Positions 25,650 to 34,675 of a stretch of 64,000 nucleotides of DNA are shown in pieces (position 1 is the first letter of the stretch; every line of letters starts with the position of its first letter). Below the pieces are notes generated by a model, which worked only from the letters and a program-made list of their open reading frames with translations, made no database searches and was not told the DNA's origin. This DNA is from Acinetobacter vivianii (GTDB lineage: Bacteria > Pseudomonadota > Gammaproteobacteria > Pseudomonadales > Moraxellaceae), in the NCBI RefSeq assembly GCF_014635885.1, contig NZ_BMDR01000006.1, positions 124,001-188,000 of the forward strand. The letters are read 5' to 3'. A program made the position numbers and the translations under genes.

Positions 25650-26324
25650 ATGTGGTCGATTTTAGCACTCGGTGCAGTCGAACGTATCATTCATCATGTG
25701 ATTGATCTGGATGCAATTACACGCATTCAGCTCAATCAACTACAAGGTCAATTATTACGTGTTGTGATCGATAGCCCACAACTCTCGGTTGATGTGTTTT
25801 TTGATGAGAATAAAGTTCGTCTCGAACCGACCGTGACGGGACAAAGTCAAAGCCCTTCTATTTTTGAACAACGCCCCTTTGATCCTCAACATACCCTCAA
25901 GGATGCAACTGCAACCTTACATGTTGAAAATACGGTTGAGCTGGTTAAATTATTGCTCAGCGACATGGATCAGATTGGCAATATTCCATTGCAAGGTGAT
26001 TATCACTTATTGCAGGATATTCAAAAAATCATGCAGCAAGCAGAGCCAGATCTCGCAGCGCATTTATCCCCGTGGATCGGTCCACAACTGGCACATGAGT
26101 TGGGTAAAGTGCAACTTGCACCGAAACAGTTAAAACGCTCACTACAAAGCCATTTATTTTTTGTTGAAGATGCCTTAAAAGAAGATAGCGGTTTATTTGC
26201 CCCACGTTGGCAAATGGATGATCTCAATCGAGAGACCCGCCAACTCAATCAGGAAATTGATCGTCTGGAAGCCAAGCTTCAACAGCTGAATGCTCAATTC
26301 AATCCACAAAAGCAACCCACATAA
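25650..26324 (+). CDS. ubiJ: Ubiquinone biosynthesis accessory factor UbiJ
   Basis: 224 aa. An SCP2 sterol-carrier-like N-terminal domain (about 10-110) is followed by a helical C-terminal half ending in a coiled coil (RETRQLNQEIDRLEAKLQQL). UbiJ binds ubiquinone intermediates and scaffolds the soluble Ubi complex with UbiK. The gene lies 10 bp after ubiE and 18 bp before ubiB, the usual ubiE-ubiJ-ubiB operon. Confidence 0.9.
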   Translation: MWSILALGAVERIIHHVIDLDAITRIQLNQLQGQLLRVVIDSPQLSVDVFFDENKVRLEPTVTGQSQSPSIFEQRPFDPQHTLKDATATLHVENTVELVKLLLSDMDQIGNIPLQGDYHLLQDIQKIMQQAEPDLAAHLSPWIGPQLAHELGKVQLAPKQLKRSLQSHLFFVEDALKEDSGLFAPRWQMDDLNRETRQLNQEIDRLEAKLQQLNAQFNPQKQPT

Positions 26325-26342
26325 GACTAGGTAAGACTTTAT

Positions 26343-27962
26343 ATGATTCCGCATGTTACACGGTTACACGAACTCTGGCGTATCGCAGCACACTATCGCC
26401 TTGATACCCTGTTCCCTGCGGAAGAATTACCTGTTAAAGCACGTCATGCATTAAATATCATTAAAATGCATCCCGCGGCTTGGTCAAGTCGTGAAAAGAA
26501 GAATCCGCTTAAACTGAAAGAAGCACTTGAAGAAATGGGGCCGCTGGCGATTAAGCTGGGACAACTGCTGTCTACACGCCGCGACCTGATTCCACCAGAA
26601 GTATTATCACAATTGGTGTTATTGCAAGATCAAGTCAAGCCCTATGACACTCAACTGGCAAAACAACGGATTCAGGAATCACTTAAAGCAGATGTGACCA
26701 CCCTGTTCTCCCGCTTTGATGAACAACCGCTTGCTGCTGCTTCGATTGCACAAGTGCATACAGCAGCTTTGCATGATGGTCGCGAAGTCGTAGTGAAGGT
26801 CACTCGTCCTGATATTCGCAGTCAAATCTTACAAGACTTTGAAATTCTGGCTTGGTTAGGCGACTGGCTGGAAAACCGTTTGGAAGCGGCTCGAGCCTTG
26901 CATCTGACAGAGATCATTCAAGATTATCGTCAGATTATTTTAAATGAGCTTGATCTAAGTCTTGAAGCCGATAATACCCGTCGTATGCGTCACTACTTTA
27001 CCGGTTCAAGCATGATGTACGTGCCTGAAGTCTATATGGATAGTAAAGATGTAATGGTAGCGGAACGTATTACTGGCGTGCCGATCTCTGACATCGCGAC
27101 CTTTGACCGTTTAGGCATGGATCGTGCGGATCTGGCAGAAAAAGGCCTGACCATTTTCTTTACCCAAGTATTCCGAGATAATTTTTTCCATGCAGATATG
27201 CATCCGGGAAATGTCTTTGTCGAGACCATTAATCCAAGCAATCCACGCTTTATTGCGCTGGACTGTGCCATCATGGGTGAACTGTCCAAACATGACCAGA
27301 TGACCGTTGCACGTATGTTGCTTGCCGTTATGAACAGCAACTTTATGCAATTGATTCAAATCGTGCATCAGGCAGGCTGGATTCCACCGGGTACGGATCA
27401 GGATGCATTATCGCGTGAAATGCGCCGTACTGTTGGGCCAATGGTTTCAAAGCCGATGGATCAATTGGATTTTGCAGGCATCCTGATCCAGGTCATGGAT
27501 ATTGCCCGTCGTTTTCATCTGGAAATTCCACCACAACTCATGCTACTGCTCAAGACACTGGTACATGTGGAAGGTTTGGGTACTGACCTTTATCCGCAAC
27601 TGGATATCTGGAAACTGGCAAAACCGATTCTGACCGAATGGGTGAAAGCCAATATGAACCCCGTCAAGAATGTCAAAGAACTGGGCCAGCAAATCCCAGA
27701 TCTATTACTTGGCGCGCAAGACATTCCAAGCCTGTTGATTGATAGTCTGAATGGATTAAAAAACCAGTCTGCATGGCATGACAAGCAACTCCGTGAAATC
27801 CAGCACATGCGTTTGCAAATGCAGCAACAGCAACGTCGTAGCTGGATGTTTGGCAGCACCATGCTGATTTTGTTAACCATTGCCATTATTACACCATGGT
27901 TTATTTCCATTGTCCTGATTGTGCTAAGTAGCCTGTTGGCGCTTTGGCGTATTGCGAAATAA
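26343..27962 (+). CDS. ubiB: Atypical protein kinase/ATPase UbiB
   Basis: 539 aa. ADCK/UbiB family: the KxGQ signature in AIKLGQLLSTRRDLIP (near 75), the Ala-rich loop AAASIAQVHTA, VVKVTRP, and the kinase-like HADMHPGNVFV and ALDCAIMGEL (metal-binding) segments. The C-terminus has two membrane helices (FGSTMLILLTIAIITPWFIS...). UbiB is needed for coenzyme Q synthesis, probably extracting lipid intermediates from the membrane. Last gene of the ubi operon, with its own terminator. Confidence 0.95.
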   Translation: MIPHVTRLHELWRIAAHYRLDTLFPAEELPVKARHALNIIKMHPAAWSSREKKNPLKLKEALEEMGPLAIKLGQLLSTRRDLIPPEVLSQLVLLQDQVKPYDTQLAKQRIQESLKADVTTLFSRFDEQPLAAASIAQVHTAALHDGREVVVKVTRPDIRSQILQDFEILAWLGDWLENRLEAARALHLTEIIQDYRQIILNELDLSLEADNTRRMRHYFTGSSMMYVPEVYMDSKDVMVAERITGVPISDIATFDRLGMDRADLAEKGLTIFFTQVFRDNFFHADMHPGNVFVETINPSNPRFIALDCAIMGELSKHDQMTVARMLLAVMNSNFMQLIQIVHQAGWIPPGTDQDALSREMRRTVGPMVSKPMDQLDFAGILIQVMDIARRFHLEIPPQLMLLLKTLVHVEGLGTDLYPQLDIWKLAKPILTEWVKANMNPVKNVKELGQQIPDLLLGAQDIPSLLIDSLNGLKNQSAWHDKQLREIQHMRLQMQQQQRRSWMFGSTMLILLTIAIITPWFISIVLIVLSSLLALWRIAK

Positions 27963-27981
27963 ATTCTGCTTTAAATCAAAC

Positions 27982-28015
27982 AAAGGCTATATCGATAGAT
28001 ATGGCCTTTCTTTTT
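27982..28015 (+). terminator. Rho-independent terminator of the ubi operon
   Basis: AAAGGCTATATC (27982-27993) pairs with GATATGGCCTTT (27998-28009), one mismatch, 4-nt loop, followed by CTTTTT. The remaining ~210 bp to cytochrome b561 contain only a short CTTAGG/CCTAAG inverted repeat near 28103-28123. Confidence 0.8.
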
Positions 28016-28229
28016 GCCTTCAAATTCATTTTTTCTTAAAACCCTGCAAAAATGCAGCCAATTTTCAATTTAAAAATCATTTCAGGAAAATTTTATATTG
28101 AACTTAGGCCATCCTTACCTAAGCCCTTTTCCTGTTTTGAGAAGTAGATAATCATTTTTTTATTGATTGCTCATCGAAGTTACGACTATGGCAATCAAAT
28201 TAAAAAAACAGATGTGAAAGGATGCAAAT

Positions 28230-28829
28230 TTGAGTTTAAGGAATAGCGCAGAGAATTACGGCACAATTGCAAAATGGCTACACTGGACCACAGCATTGCT
28301 ATTTTTATGTGCCTATTGCAGTGTTTATTACCGCCATTGGTTTACCGAAAAAGGTACAGCTGAAAACTTGACTGCTCTACAAATGCATCTTTCTGTCGGC
28401 GTAAGTATTGCAGTGCTTGTCATCCTTCGCGTGATCTGGCGTCTCAGCAATCCACAACCGAAGTTAGAACCTGCCAGCCCGCTCATGACTTTTGCAGCGC
28501 ATGCAGGGCATTTTGCCTTATATGCCATTATGATCATTGCACCATTAACAGGCTATTTAGGTACCAGTGTAAATACGGAATTCTTTTTCCTGTTTGAGAT
28601 CCCCCAATTTGAGCATACAGCCCTGTTCCAAAGCTGGATTTCACAAGGCTTGGGCTTAACCTTTGAAGAATTTGAGCAACCGATTGATTTTATTCATAAG
28701 AAAATTCTTGGACAATGGCTGATCTGGGTTTTAATCCTCGGGGATGCAGGCGCAGCGCTGTATCACCACTTTATCAAAAAAGACCGCACCCTCCTCAAAA
28801 TGACCACTGGGCAAGATCAACCTAAATAA
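28230..28829 (+). CDS. Cytochrome b561 family protein
   Basis: 199 aa with four membrane helices. Conserved haem-ligand histidines appear in AKWLHWTTALLF, LQMHLSVGV, FAAHAGHFALY and GAALYHHFIKKDRTL, the layout of bacterial CybB-type b561. It probably moves electrons between a periplasmic partner or superoxide and membrane ubiquinone. The start is TTG, supported by GAAAGGA about 7 nt upstream; no other start fits the helix 1 boundary. Monocistronic. Confidence 0.88.
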   Translation: MSLRNSAENYGTIAKWLHWTTALLFLCAYCSVYYRHWFTEKGTAENLTALQMHLSVGVSIAVLVILRVIWRLSNPQPKLEPASPLMTFAAHAGHFALYAIMIIAPLTGYLGTSVNTEFFFLFEIPQFEHTALFQSWISQGLGLTFEEFEQPIDFIHKKILGQWLIWVLILGDAGAALYHHFIKKDRTLLKMTTGQDQPK

Positions 28830-28937
28830 ACCCATCTAATATTTAAAAAAGCGCTTAGATTTTCATTTTTAAAAAGTCGTGCAGATCAGTTAAGATCATT
28901 ACTGAACGCTCCAATAAAGACTTTAAAAGAATAAGCA

Positions 28938-30254
28938 ATGAAAACTCCACACTTTGCGATTGTCGGTGCAGGTACTGCTGGACTTGCCACAGCCATTTTA
29001 CTTGCACGTGCAGGCAATCAAGTCACGCTATTTGAACAGGTAGATGAACTTTCCCCTATGGGTGCAGGTTTACTTTTACAACCCGCAGGTTTAGCCGTAT
29101 TTGAACATCTTGGTGTACTTGAATCTGCACTAAAATTAGGCGCGAGAGTCACAGGATTAGAAGGTCAGCTTGCAGATAAACGACTGTTGGTAAATAGTCA
29201 TTATCGTGAGGCAGGCAGCAATCTATATGGACTCGGCATTCATCGTGCAACTTTATGTCACGTTCTCACCCAAAAGCTGGCTGAATATTCTAGTCATGTC
29301 ACTTGGCGAATGAGTCACTCGATCGACCAGATTCAGGAAAGTACTCATGCAGTTCGGCTATTCGGTACGTATCAGCAACAGAAATTTGATGAACATTTTG
29401 ATGCTGTACTGGTTGCCAATGGTGCGCGTAGCCAGTTACGTCCTAAAGCATGGGTAAAAGTGGATCAGGCTTATCCGTGGGGTGCGGCATGGAGTATCGT
29501 GCCAGAATGCCCAAACTTAAATCCTGAAATTTTGCATCAATTTTATGACCGCTCGAAAATCATGATGGGTGTGCTGCCTACAGGTGCAATCCCGACCGCT
29601 CCACAGCAACGCCTTTCTAGCGTGTTCTGGAGTTTGCCTACCCCGCAACTGGGTACTTTTCTAAAAGATGAATCAGCGAAACAGCAATGGTTAAAGCAAG
29701 TCGGCGATCGTTGGCCTGAGGTTGCAGAATGGCTCAAACAGCTTTTGACGAATGAACAGAATCAACCCCAATGGCTTTCCGCTCAATATCGTGATGTGGT
29801 GATGTCACAATTTGGACAAGGTCGAATCGGTGTGATCGGTGACGCTGCCCATGCCATGAGCCCACAACTGGGGCAAGGTGCCAATATGGCTTTACTGGAT
29901 GCATGGGCCTTTTCTCAATCCTTACAGGCTGCAACCCATCATCAGCAAACTGACTGGCCGATGCTCTGGCAACACTACCATCAACATCGACGTTCTTCGA
30001 CCCAGTTCTACCAGTTTCTCAGCCGATTATTAACGCCATTGTATCAATCTGATCATTGGTGGGCGGGCGGCATACGCGATCTGACTTTCCCATGGATGTA
30101 TCAAATCCCCTATTTCCGTAAAGAAATGGCAATCACCATTTCAGGTTTAAAAACTGGACTATTTCAGCAACTGGATTATCAGCAAGTGGCACATTATGCT
30201 GGATCAAACCATACATTGAAAAATACCAATGCATCTGTCCCTGAATATGAATGA
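28938..30254 (+). CDS. FAD-dependent monooxygenase (UbiH/PHBH-like fold)
   Basis: 438 aa. N-terminal dinucleotide-binding GxGxxG (VGAGTAGLATAIL), the DG-type motif replaced by AVLVANGARSQLR, and the C-terminal flavin motif GDAAHAMSPQLGQGANMALLDA. This is the group A flavoprotein hydroxylase family, which hydroxylates aromatic rings using NAD(P)H and O2. It is followed 12 bp later by a VOC protein, and the pair may act on one substrate. It is not the usual ubiH (not near ubi genes of that type), so the substrate is open. Confidence 0.85.
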   Translation: MKTPHFAIVGAGTAGLATAILLARAGNQVTLFEQVDELSPMGAGLLLQPAGLAVFEHLGVLESALKLGARVTGLEGQLADKRLLVNSHYREAGSNLYGLGIHRATLCHVLTQKLAEYSSHVTWRMSHSIDQIQESTHAVRLFGTYQQQKFDEHFDAVLVANGARSQLRPKAWVKVDQAYPWGAAWSIVPECPNLNPEILHQFYDRSKIMMGVLPTGAIPTAPQQRLSSVFWSLPTPQLGTFLKDESAKQQWLKQVGDRWPEVAEWLKQLLTNEQNQPQWLSAQYRDVVMSQFGQGRIGVIGDAAHAMSPQLGQGANMALLDAWAFSQSLQAATHHQQTDWPMLWQHYHQHRRSSTQFYQFLSRLLTPLYQSDHWWAGGIRDLTFPWMYQIPYFRKEMAITISGLKTGLFQQLDYQQVAHYAGSNHTLKNTNASVPEYE

Positions 30255-30266
30255 GCACAGTGAAAT

Positions 30267-30647
30267 ATGAAAATTAGCCATCTAGATCATTTGGTTCTGA
30301 CCGTTGCCGATATTGAGACAACTTGTAATTTCTATCAATCAGCCCTGAACTTTAAAGTCATTGATTTCGGTGAAAACCGCAAGGCATTACAATTCGGCAC
30401 TCAAAAAATTAACCTGCATCAAGCAGGCAAAGAGTTTGAACCTAAAGCATTTCGACCGACCGCAGGTTCAGCCGATTTATGTTTTATTGCGGAAACACCA
30501 CTCAATGAAGTGATTGCACACCTTCAGGCACAGCAGATTGAAATCATTGAAGGTCCTGTGCAAAGAACAGGTACAATGGGCAAAATCCTTTCGATTTATT
30601 TTCGTGATCCAGATCAGAATTTGATTGAAATCTCAAACGCTCTTTAA
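30267..30647 (+). CDS. VOC-family (glyoxalase/dioxygenase fold) protein
   Basis: 126 aa. The two-module vicinal-oxygen-chelate fold is recognised from [19 protein letters not shown] at the start and [14 protein letters not shown] at the end, with His7 and Glu of IEIS as likely metal ligands. Family members include glyoxalase I, fosfomycin-resistance enzymes and extradiol dioxygenases. It is coupled (12-bp gap) to the FAD monooxygenase, so a role in the same pathway is plausible but unproven. Confidence 0.82.
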   Translation: MKISHLDHLVLTVADIETTCNFYQSALNFKVIDFGENRKALQFGTQKINLHQAGKEFEPKAFRPTAGSADLCFIAETPLNEVIAHLQAQQIEIIEGPVQRTGTMGKILSIYFRDPDQNLIEISNAL

Positions 30648-30738
30648 TGCCCTATCCACGATTTTTTACCCCACAAGCATAGCCAACCCCAGCCACAAAC
30701 GCTACACTAGCTGCTTTCCACCCAATGGATTTTCACTC

Positions 30739-31506
30739 ATGTCAAACTGGTTAGATGAAGTTAAATTTGATTCCAATGGTCTTGTTCCTGCCATTGCACA
30801 ACATCATCAAACTGGTCGAGTGTTAATGGTTGCTTGGATGAATCGTGAGGCTTTGCAACTCACTGCTGAAAAAAATCAGGCGGTGTATTACTCGCGTTCA
30901 CGTCAAAAGTTGTGGCACAAAGGCGAAGAGTCTGGGCACTTTCAAACCGTGCATGAAATTCGTCTGGATTGCGATGCCGATGTCATTATTCTACAAATTG
31001 AACAGCATGGTGGCATTGCCTGTCATACGGGCCGTGAATCTTGCTTCTATCGCAAGCTCACCCCACAAGGTTGGGAAATCGTAGATACCCAACTCAAAGA
31101 TCCGACAGCGATTTACGGCGCATCTGCAAAAGTTGAAGCACATGATCACGTTCAAAGTGAACAGGTGGATGTGCTTGCTTATCTCGGGCGTTTGATGCAA
31201 GAACGCAAAAATGCCGAAGCAGATAACTCTTATGTTGCCAGCCTGTACAAAAAAGGCATCAATAAAATTTTAGAAAAAGTCGGTGAGGAAAGTGTCGAAA
31301 GCATTATCGCTGCCAAAGATTATGCAGTACATGCCTCACTGGAAAATAAACACGATCTGGTTTATGAAGTCGCTGATCTCTGGTTCCACAGTATTGTCAT
31401 GCTGGGTTATTTCGACCTTGATCCGCAAGTGGTACTAGATGAGCTGGCAAGTCGCCAAGGTTTGTCTGGTTTAGTTGAAAAAGCGAACCGTAGTAAAGAA
31501 GCGTAA
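30739..31506 (+). CDS. hisI: Bifunctional HisIE: PR-AMP cyclohydrolase / PR-ATP pyrophosphatase
   Basis: 255 aa from ATG 30739 ([10 protein letters not shown]). An upstream in-frame ATG at 30625 overlaps the VOC gene and adds 38 unrelated residues. The HisI half has [14 protein letters not shown] and the metal site in [15 protein letters not shown]...[10 protein letters not shown]. The HisE half has [16 protein letters not shown] and a MazG-like [14 protein letters not shown]. It carries out steps 2 and 3 of histidine synthesis. Fusion order I then E is as in enterobacteria. Confidence 0.93.
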   Translation: MSNWLDEVKFDSNGLVPAIAQHHQTGRVLMVAWMNREALQLTAEKNQAVYYSRSRQKLWHKGEESGHFQTVHEIRLDCDADVIILQIEQHGGIACHTGRESCFYRKLTPQGWEIVDTQLKDPTAIYGASAKVEAHDHVQSEQVDVLAYLGRLMQERKNAEADNSYVASLYKKGINKILEKVGEESVESIIAAKDYAVHASLENKHDLVYEVADLWFHSIVMLGYFDLDPQVVLDELASRQGLSGLVEKANRSKEA

Positions 31507-31515
31507 ATAGAGCCT

Positions 31516-33018
31516 GTGTCAAATATAGAAAAACCAAAAGCCACCTATGAGCAAGCGATTGCCATAGACAATGCCCGTTTAGGTCAATCTTTTAAAGTGA
31601 TTGCGTATGCTGGCACAGGTAAAACCACCACTTTGCAAATGATCAGTGATGCCATGCCTGAACGGCGTGGTATGTATCTGGCCTTTAACAAGGCGATTGC
31701 TTCAGAAGCACAGAATAAATTTCATGGCAACGTAAACTGTCGTACCTTCCACTCACTGGCATTTCGCAGTGTTCCACGTGGAGTCACCGACAAGTTACGT
31801 CTGCCCCGTCTCAGCCCAAGTTTTATTGCCAAAGAATATCGCTTAGAGCCAATTACTCTGCGTCGCTTAATGGGCGGACGTTATGAAAAATATGTGTTGA
31901 TGCCCAGCCGTCTAGCCAGTCTGGTGGCCAATGCGGTGAGCTACTTTTGTTCGACCAGTTCCCAATACCCTGCCCCACGTCATATTCAGGCACCGAGCTG
32001 GTTACATCTGGATGATATTGAAGCCTTACAGCAACACCTTTATCCTGCGGTAGAACGCCGTTGGCTGGAATCGATTGATCCGAATCATCAGGCTGGAATC
32101 GGGCATGATATTTACCTGAAACTATGGGCCTTATCAGAACCGAATATTCCTGCAGATTATGTGCTGTTCGATGAAGCACAAGATGCAGACCCATTGATGT
32201 TGGGCATTTTACTGCGTCAAAAAAGTACCCAAGTGATTTATGTCGGTGATGCGCATCAGCAAATCTATGCATGGCGTGGTGCAATCAATGCCATGCAACA
32301 AATGCCTTTGCCTGAAAGTCGTCTCACCACCTCTTTCCGTTTTGGTGAAGCGATTGCCGATGTTGCCAACAGCTTACTCGGTGCATTGAATGAAACCGTT
32401 CCCTTACTCGGTAATCCAAATGTAAAATCGAGTGTGGTGAATAAACCACACACCAAAATGCGTGATGCCATCCTCTGCCGTACCAATGCCCGCGCGATGG
32501 AGTTACTGCTTTCTGGTCTGGTGCATGGTGATAAAGTCAGCCTGCAAGCTGATCATCAGAAACTCAGCCGCTTTGTCGATGCCGCAAGTTTGCTTAAACA
32601 AGGTAAACGAATTACCGATGTGCCTGAACTGGCTTGGTTCAACTCATGGCATGATGTGCATGAATATTGTGAAACCAATGATGGTAGCGATATCAAGCCT
32701 TTAGTGAAGCTGGTTGATGATCATGGGACTGAACCGCTGAAAAAAGCATTGGCAAAAATTACGCCGATTGAACAGGCGGATTATGTCATTTCAACTGCAC
32801 ACAAAGCCAAAGGTCTGGAATGGAATCGGGTTCATATTGAAGACGATTACCAATTTAAAATAAATGGTATGGAACATAAAATTACAGATGAAGAGTTAAG
32901 ACTACTTTACGTGGCCTGCACGCGTGCTAAAGTAAGTTTAAATATTCATCATTTATACGACTTAATACAACAATTAAAACAGCGGGCGCCCTCAAGTCTT
33001 CGTCAGTCAGCAGGTTAA
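31516..33018 (+). CDS. UvrD/Rep-like superfamily 1 helicase
   Basis: 500 aa, shorter than UvrD. Motifs: Walker A AYAGTGKTTTLQM (about 30-42), motif Ia YLAFNKAIASEA, motif II VLFDEAQDADPLM, motif III VGDAHQQIYAWRGA, and STAHKAKGLEWNRV near the C-terminus. It resembles the small F-box-helicase-like group (Fbh1-type) of bacterial UvrD_C helicases. The start is GTG. It lies 9 bp after hisIE and 24 bp before an AAA ATPase gene, possibly co-transcribed. Role probably in recombination or repair. Confidence 0.85.
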   Translation: MSNIEKPKATYEQAIAIDNARLGQSFKVIAYAGTGKTTTLQMISDAMPERRGMYLAFNKAIASEAQNKFHGNVNCRTFHSLAFRSVPRGVTDKLRLPRLSPSFIAKEYRLEPITLRRLMGGRYEKYVLMPSRLASLVANAVSYFCSTSSQYPAPRHIQAPSWLHLDDIEALQQHLYPAVERRWLESIDPNHQAGIGHDIYLKLWALSEPNIPADYVLFDEAQDADPLMLGILLRQKSTQVIYVGDAHQQIYAWRGAINAMQQMPLPESRLTTSFRFGEAIADVANSLLGALNETVPLLGNPNVKSSVVNKPHTKMRDAILCRTNARAMELLLSGLVHGDKVSLQADHQKLSRFVDAASLLKQGKRITDVPELAWFNSWHDVHEYCETNDGSDIKPLVKLVDDHGTEPLKKALAKITPIEQADYVISTAHKAKGLEWNRVHIEDDYQFKINGMEHKITDEELRLLYVACTRAKVSLNIHHLYDLIQQLKQRAPSSLRQSAG

Positions 33019-33042
33019 AGCGCTCATGATTGAGGTCAGCTT

Positions 33043-34425
33043 ATGCAACTTGAATCGGTTCTATTTAAACACATCGGGATGTTTCGGGATTTAAAACTCG
33101 ATTTCTATCCTGAACAACACCCCATTACCTTGATTCTGGGTGATCAGGCCACTGGTAAAAGCACGATTTTAAAAAATATCTACCAAAGCCTGACCTGGTT
33201 TTCTGCACGCTATAAAGATATACGCACCGCTGGGGTCGTGATTGCCGATCAGGATATTCTGTTAAATAGACTACAAGCTAAAATCCAGATTCATGTCCGC
33301 ATGAGCAGCGAGCTGAATGGCGCTTTGCCTGAAAGTAGTAATGCACAGGCCGAAGATACACAAACCTGCATGTGGAAATTGTACAAAACTTTCAATGCAC
33401 AAGGTGTTGGCATCAGTCAGGTGGAAACCCAGCAACTCGACCAACTGGTAACGCTGTACCAGAAAACCAATCAGCAGGATCCACTACTTGGCTTGCCATT
33501 GATCGCCTATTATCCCGCTGAGCGTTTTGTACAAGATATTAATTTACAAAGTAAAAATACGCCGGGAACTTTGCAGGAAATTGCCGCCTATGATCTAACA
33601 GCAATTCCTTACACCACTTTTGCGCGTTTTTTTGAATGGTTGCGTGAAATCAGTGATGTGGAGAATGCGCATTCGGCTCACATTGTCAGACGCTTAATGG
33701 GCAACGATTTTAATCAGCAAAACCAGTCAGAAATTTTGCAAGAATTGCAGCAGGAACTGGTCAATCATCCTAAACAGTTATCTGCACCGAATTTGTATGC
33801 CTTGAAAGGCAGTCTGCAAACTGTTTTTCCCGAACTGAATGATATTTACATTCAATACGTTCCTAAACTTCAGTTAATGGTGCGCTATCAGGAAAAGACG
33901 CTGCCATTTCAACTGCTGTCTGCTTCCATGAAAGCATGGATTGCGCTGGTGGGAGATATTAGCCGACGATTGTGTTTATTGAATCAGCATTGTTTTAATC
34001 CCTGTCTGGAAGGTGAAGGCATTTTGCTGATTGATCAGATTGATCATCAGCTCGACCAGCATATGTGTGCTGAAATTCTGGCGCGCTTACATGAAGCATT
34101 CCCTCGCCTGCAAATTATTAGCACAGGCAACCGTGATGCTTTGCTGGAGCATGCTGCGCAATACCAATGCCTGAAACTGGATCAAAAAGGCGTTTATGAA
34201 ATCGATCTGGAAGCATCCCAACAGCAACTTTCTGCCTTGTATCAAGAGTTAGCGCAAGCAGAAGAAATGAGCTTAATCGAACAACAAAATTTGCTCCAAG
34301 CTGATCCTTTATCGAACAAAGTAGATGATTTATTTCATCAGATTCAGGGTCTAAATGAACAAGAAAAGAGCGATTTAATCAACTTGCTCAAGATAGATGA
34401 CACTCCTCAGGAGAGCCCACTTTAA
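33043..34425 (+). CDS. AAA/SMC-like ATPase (COG3950-type) of unknown role
   Basis: 460 aa. The N-terminus (FKHIGMFRDLKLDFY) and Walker A LGDQATGKSTILKNIYQ are as in RecF/OLD-like ATPases. A central region holds GLPLIAYYPAERF, and Walker B appears as ILLIDQIDHQLDQ with a Gln where most relatives have the catalytic Glu. The last ~60 residues are Gln/Glu-rich and helical. It follows the UvrD-like helicase by 24 bp. No nuclease (TOPRIM) domain is seen. Function unknown; loss of the Glu may mean slow or no ATP hydrolysis. Confidence 0.72.
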   Translation: MQLESVLFKHIGMFRDLKLDFYPEQHPITLILGDQATGKSTILKNIYQSLTWFSARYKDIRTAGVVIADQDILLNRLQAKIQIHVRMSSELNGALPESSNAQAEDTQTCMWKLYKTFNAQGVGISQVETQQLDQLVTLYQKTNQQDPLLGLPLIAYYPAERFVQDINLQSKNTPGTLQEIAAYDLTAIPYTTFARFFEWLREISDVENAHSAHIVRRLMGNDFNQQNQSEILQELQQELVNHPKQLSAPNLYALKGSLQTVFPELNDIYIQYVPKLQLMVRYQEKTLPFQLLSASMKAWIALVGDISRRLCLLNQHCFNPCLEGEGILLIDQIDHQLDQHMCAEILARLHEAFPRLQIISTGNRDALLEHAAQYQCLKLDQKGVYEIDLEASQQQLSALYQELAQAEEMSLIEQQNLLQADPLSNKVDDLFHQIQGLNEQEKSDLINLLKIDDTPQESPL

Positions 34426-34542
34426 TCGATTGCCCGAACTGGATAATTCTGTGGTTTAAAACAAAAAGTGTTGTTATTTTCATGTAATAACATCAGATTT
34501 TTATTGATGTTTTGTAGTAAAATAAATCTCATTTTTTATTTT

Positions 34543-34563
34543 CAAGTTGTGCAATACAACTTG
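34543..34563 (+). promoter_or_regulatory. Perfect inverted repeat in the mrp operon leader
   Basis: CAAGTTGT-GCAAT-ACAACTTG, 8-bp arms with a 5-nt loop, 113 bp before the subunit A start. The 250-bp gap also has a 7-bp TGTTATT/AATAACA hairpin at 34472-34492. Candidates for operator or 5'-UTR control; no promoter could be fixed. Confidence 0.4.
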
Positions 34564-34675
34564 CTGCCTCCGTTAACTTGATTGGGCTTCAAGATTTAAA
34601 GTTTTTGGTATTCTCTTTGAGTGCCTGTAAGTCTTGAAAAAAATTCACCCTTAGGTCTCGACCTAAATCATCGAC

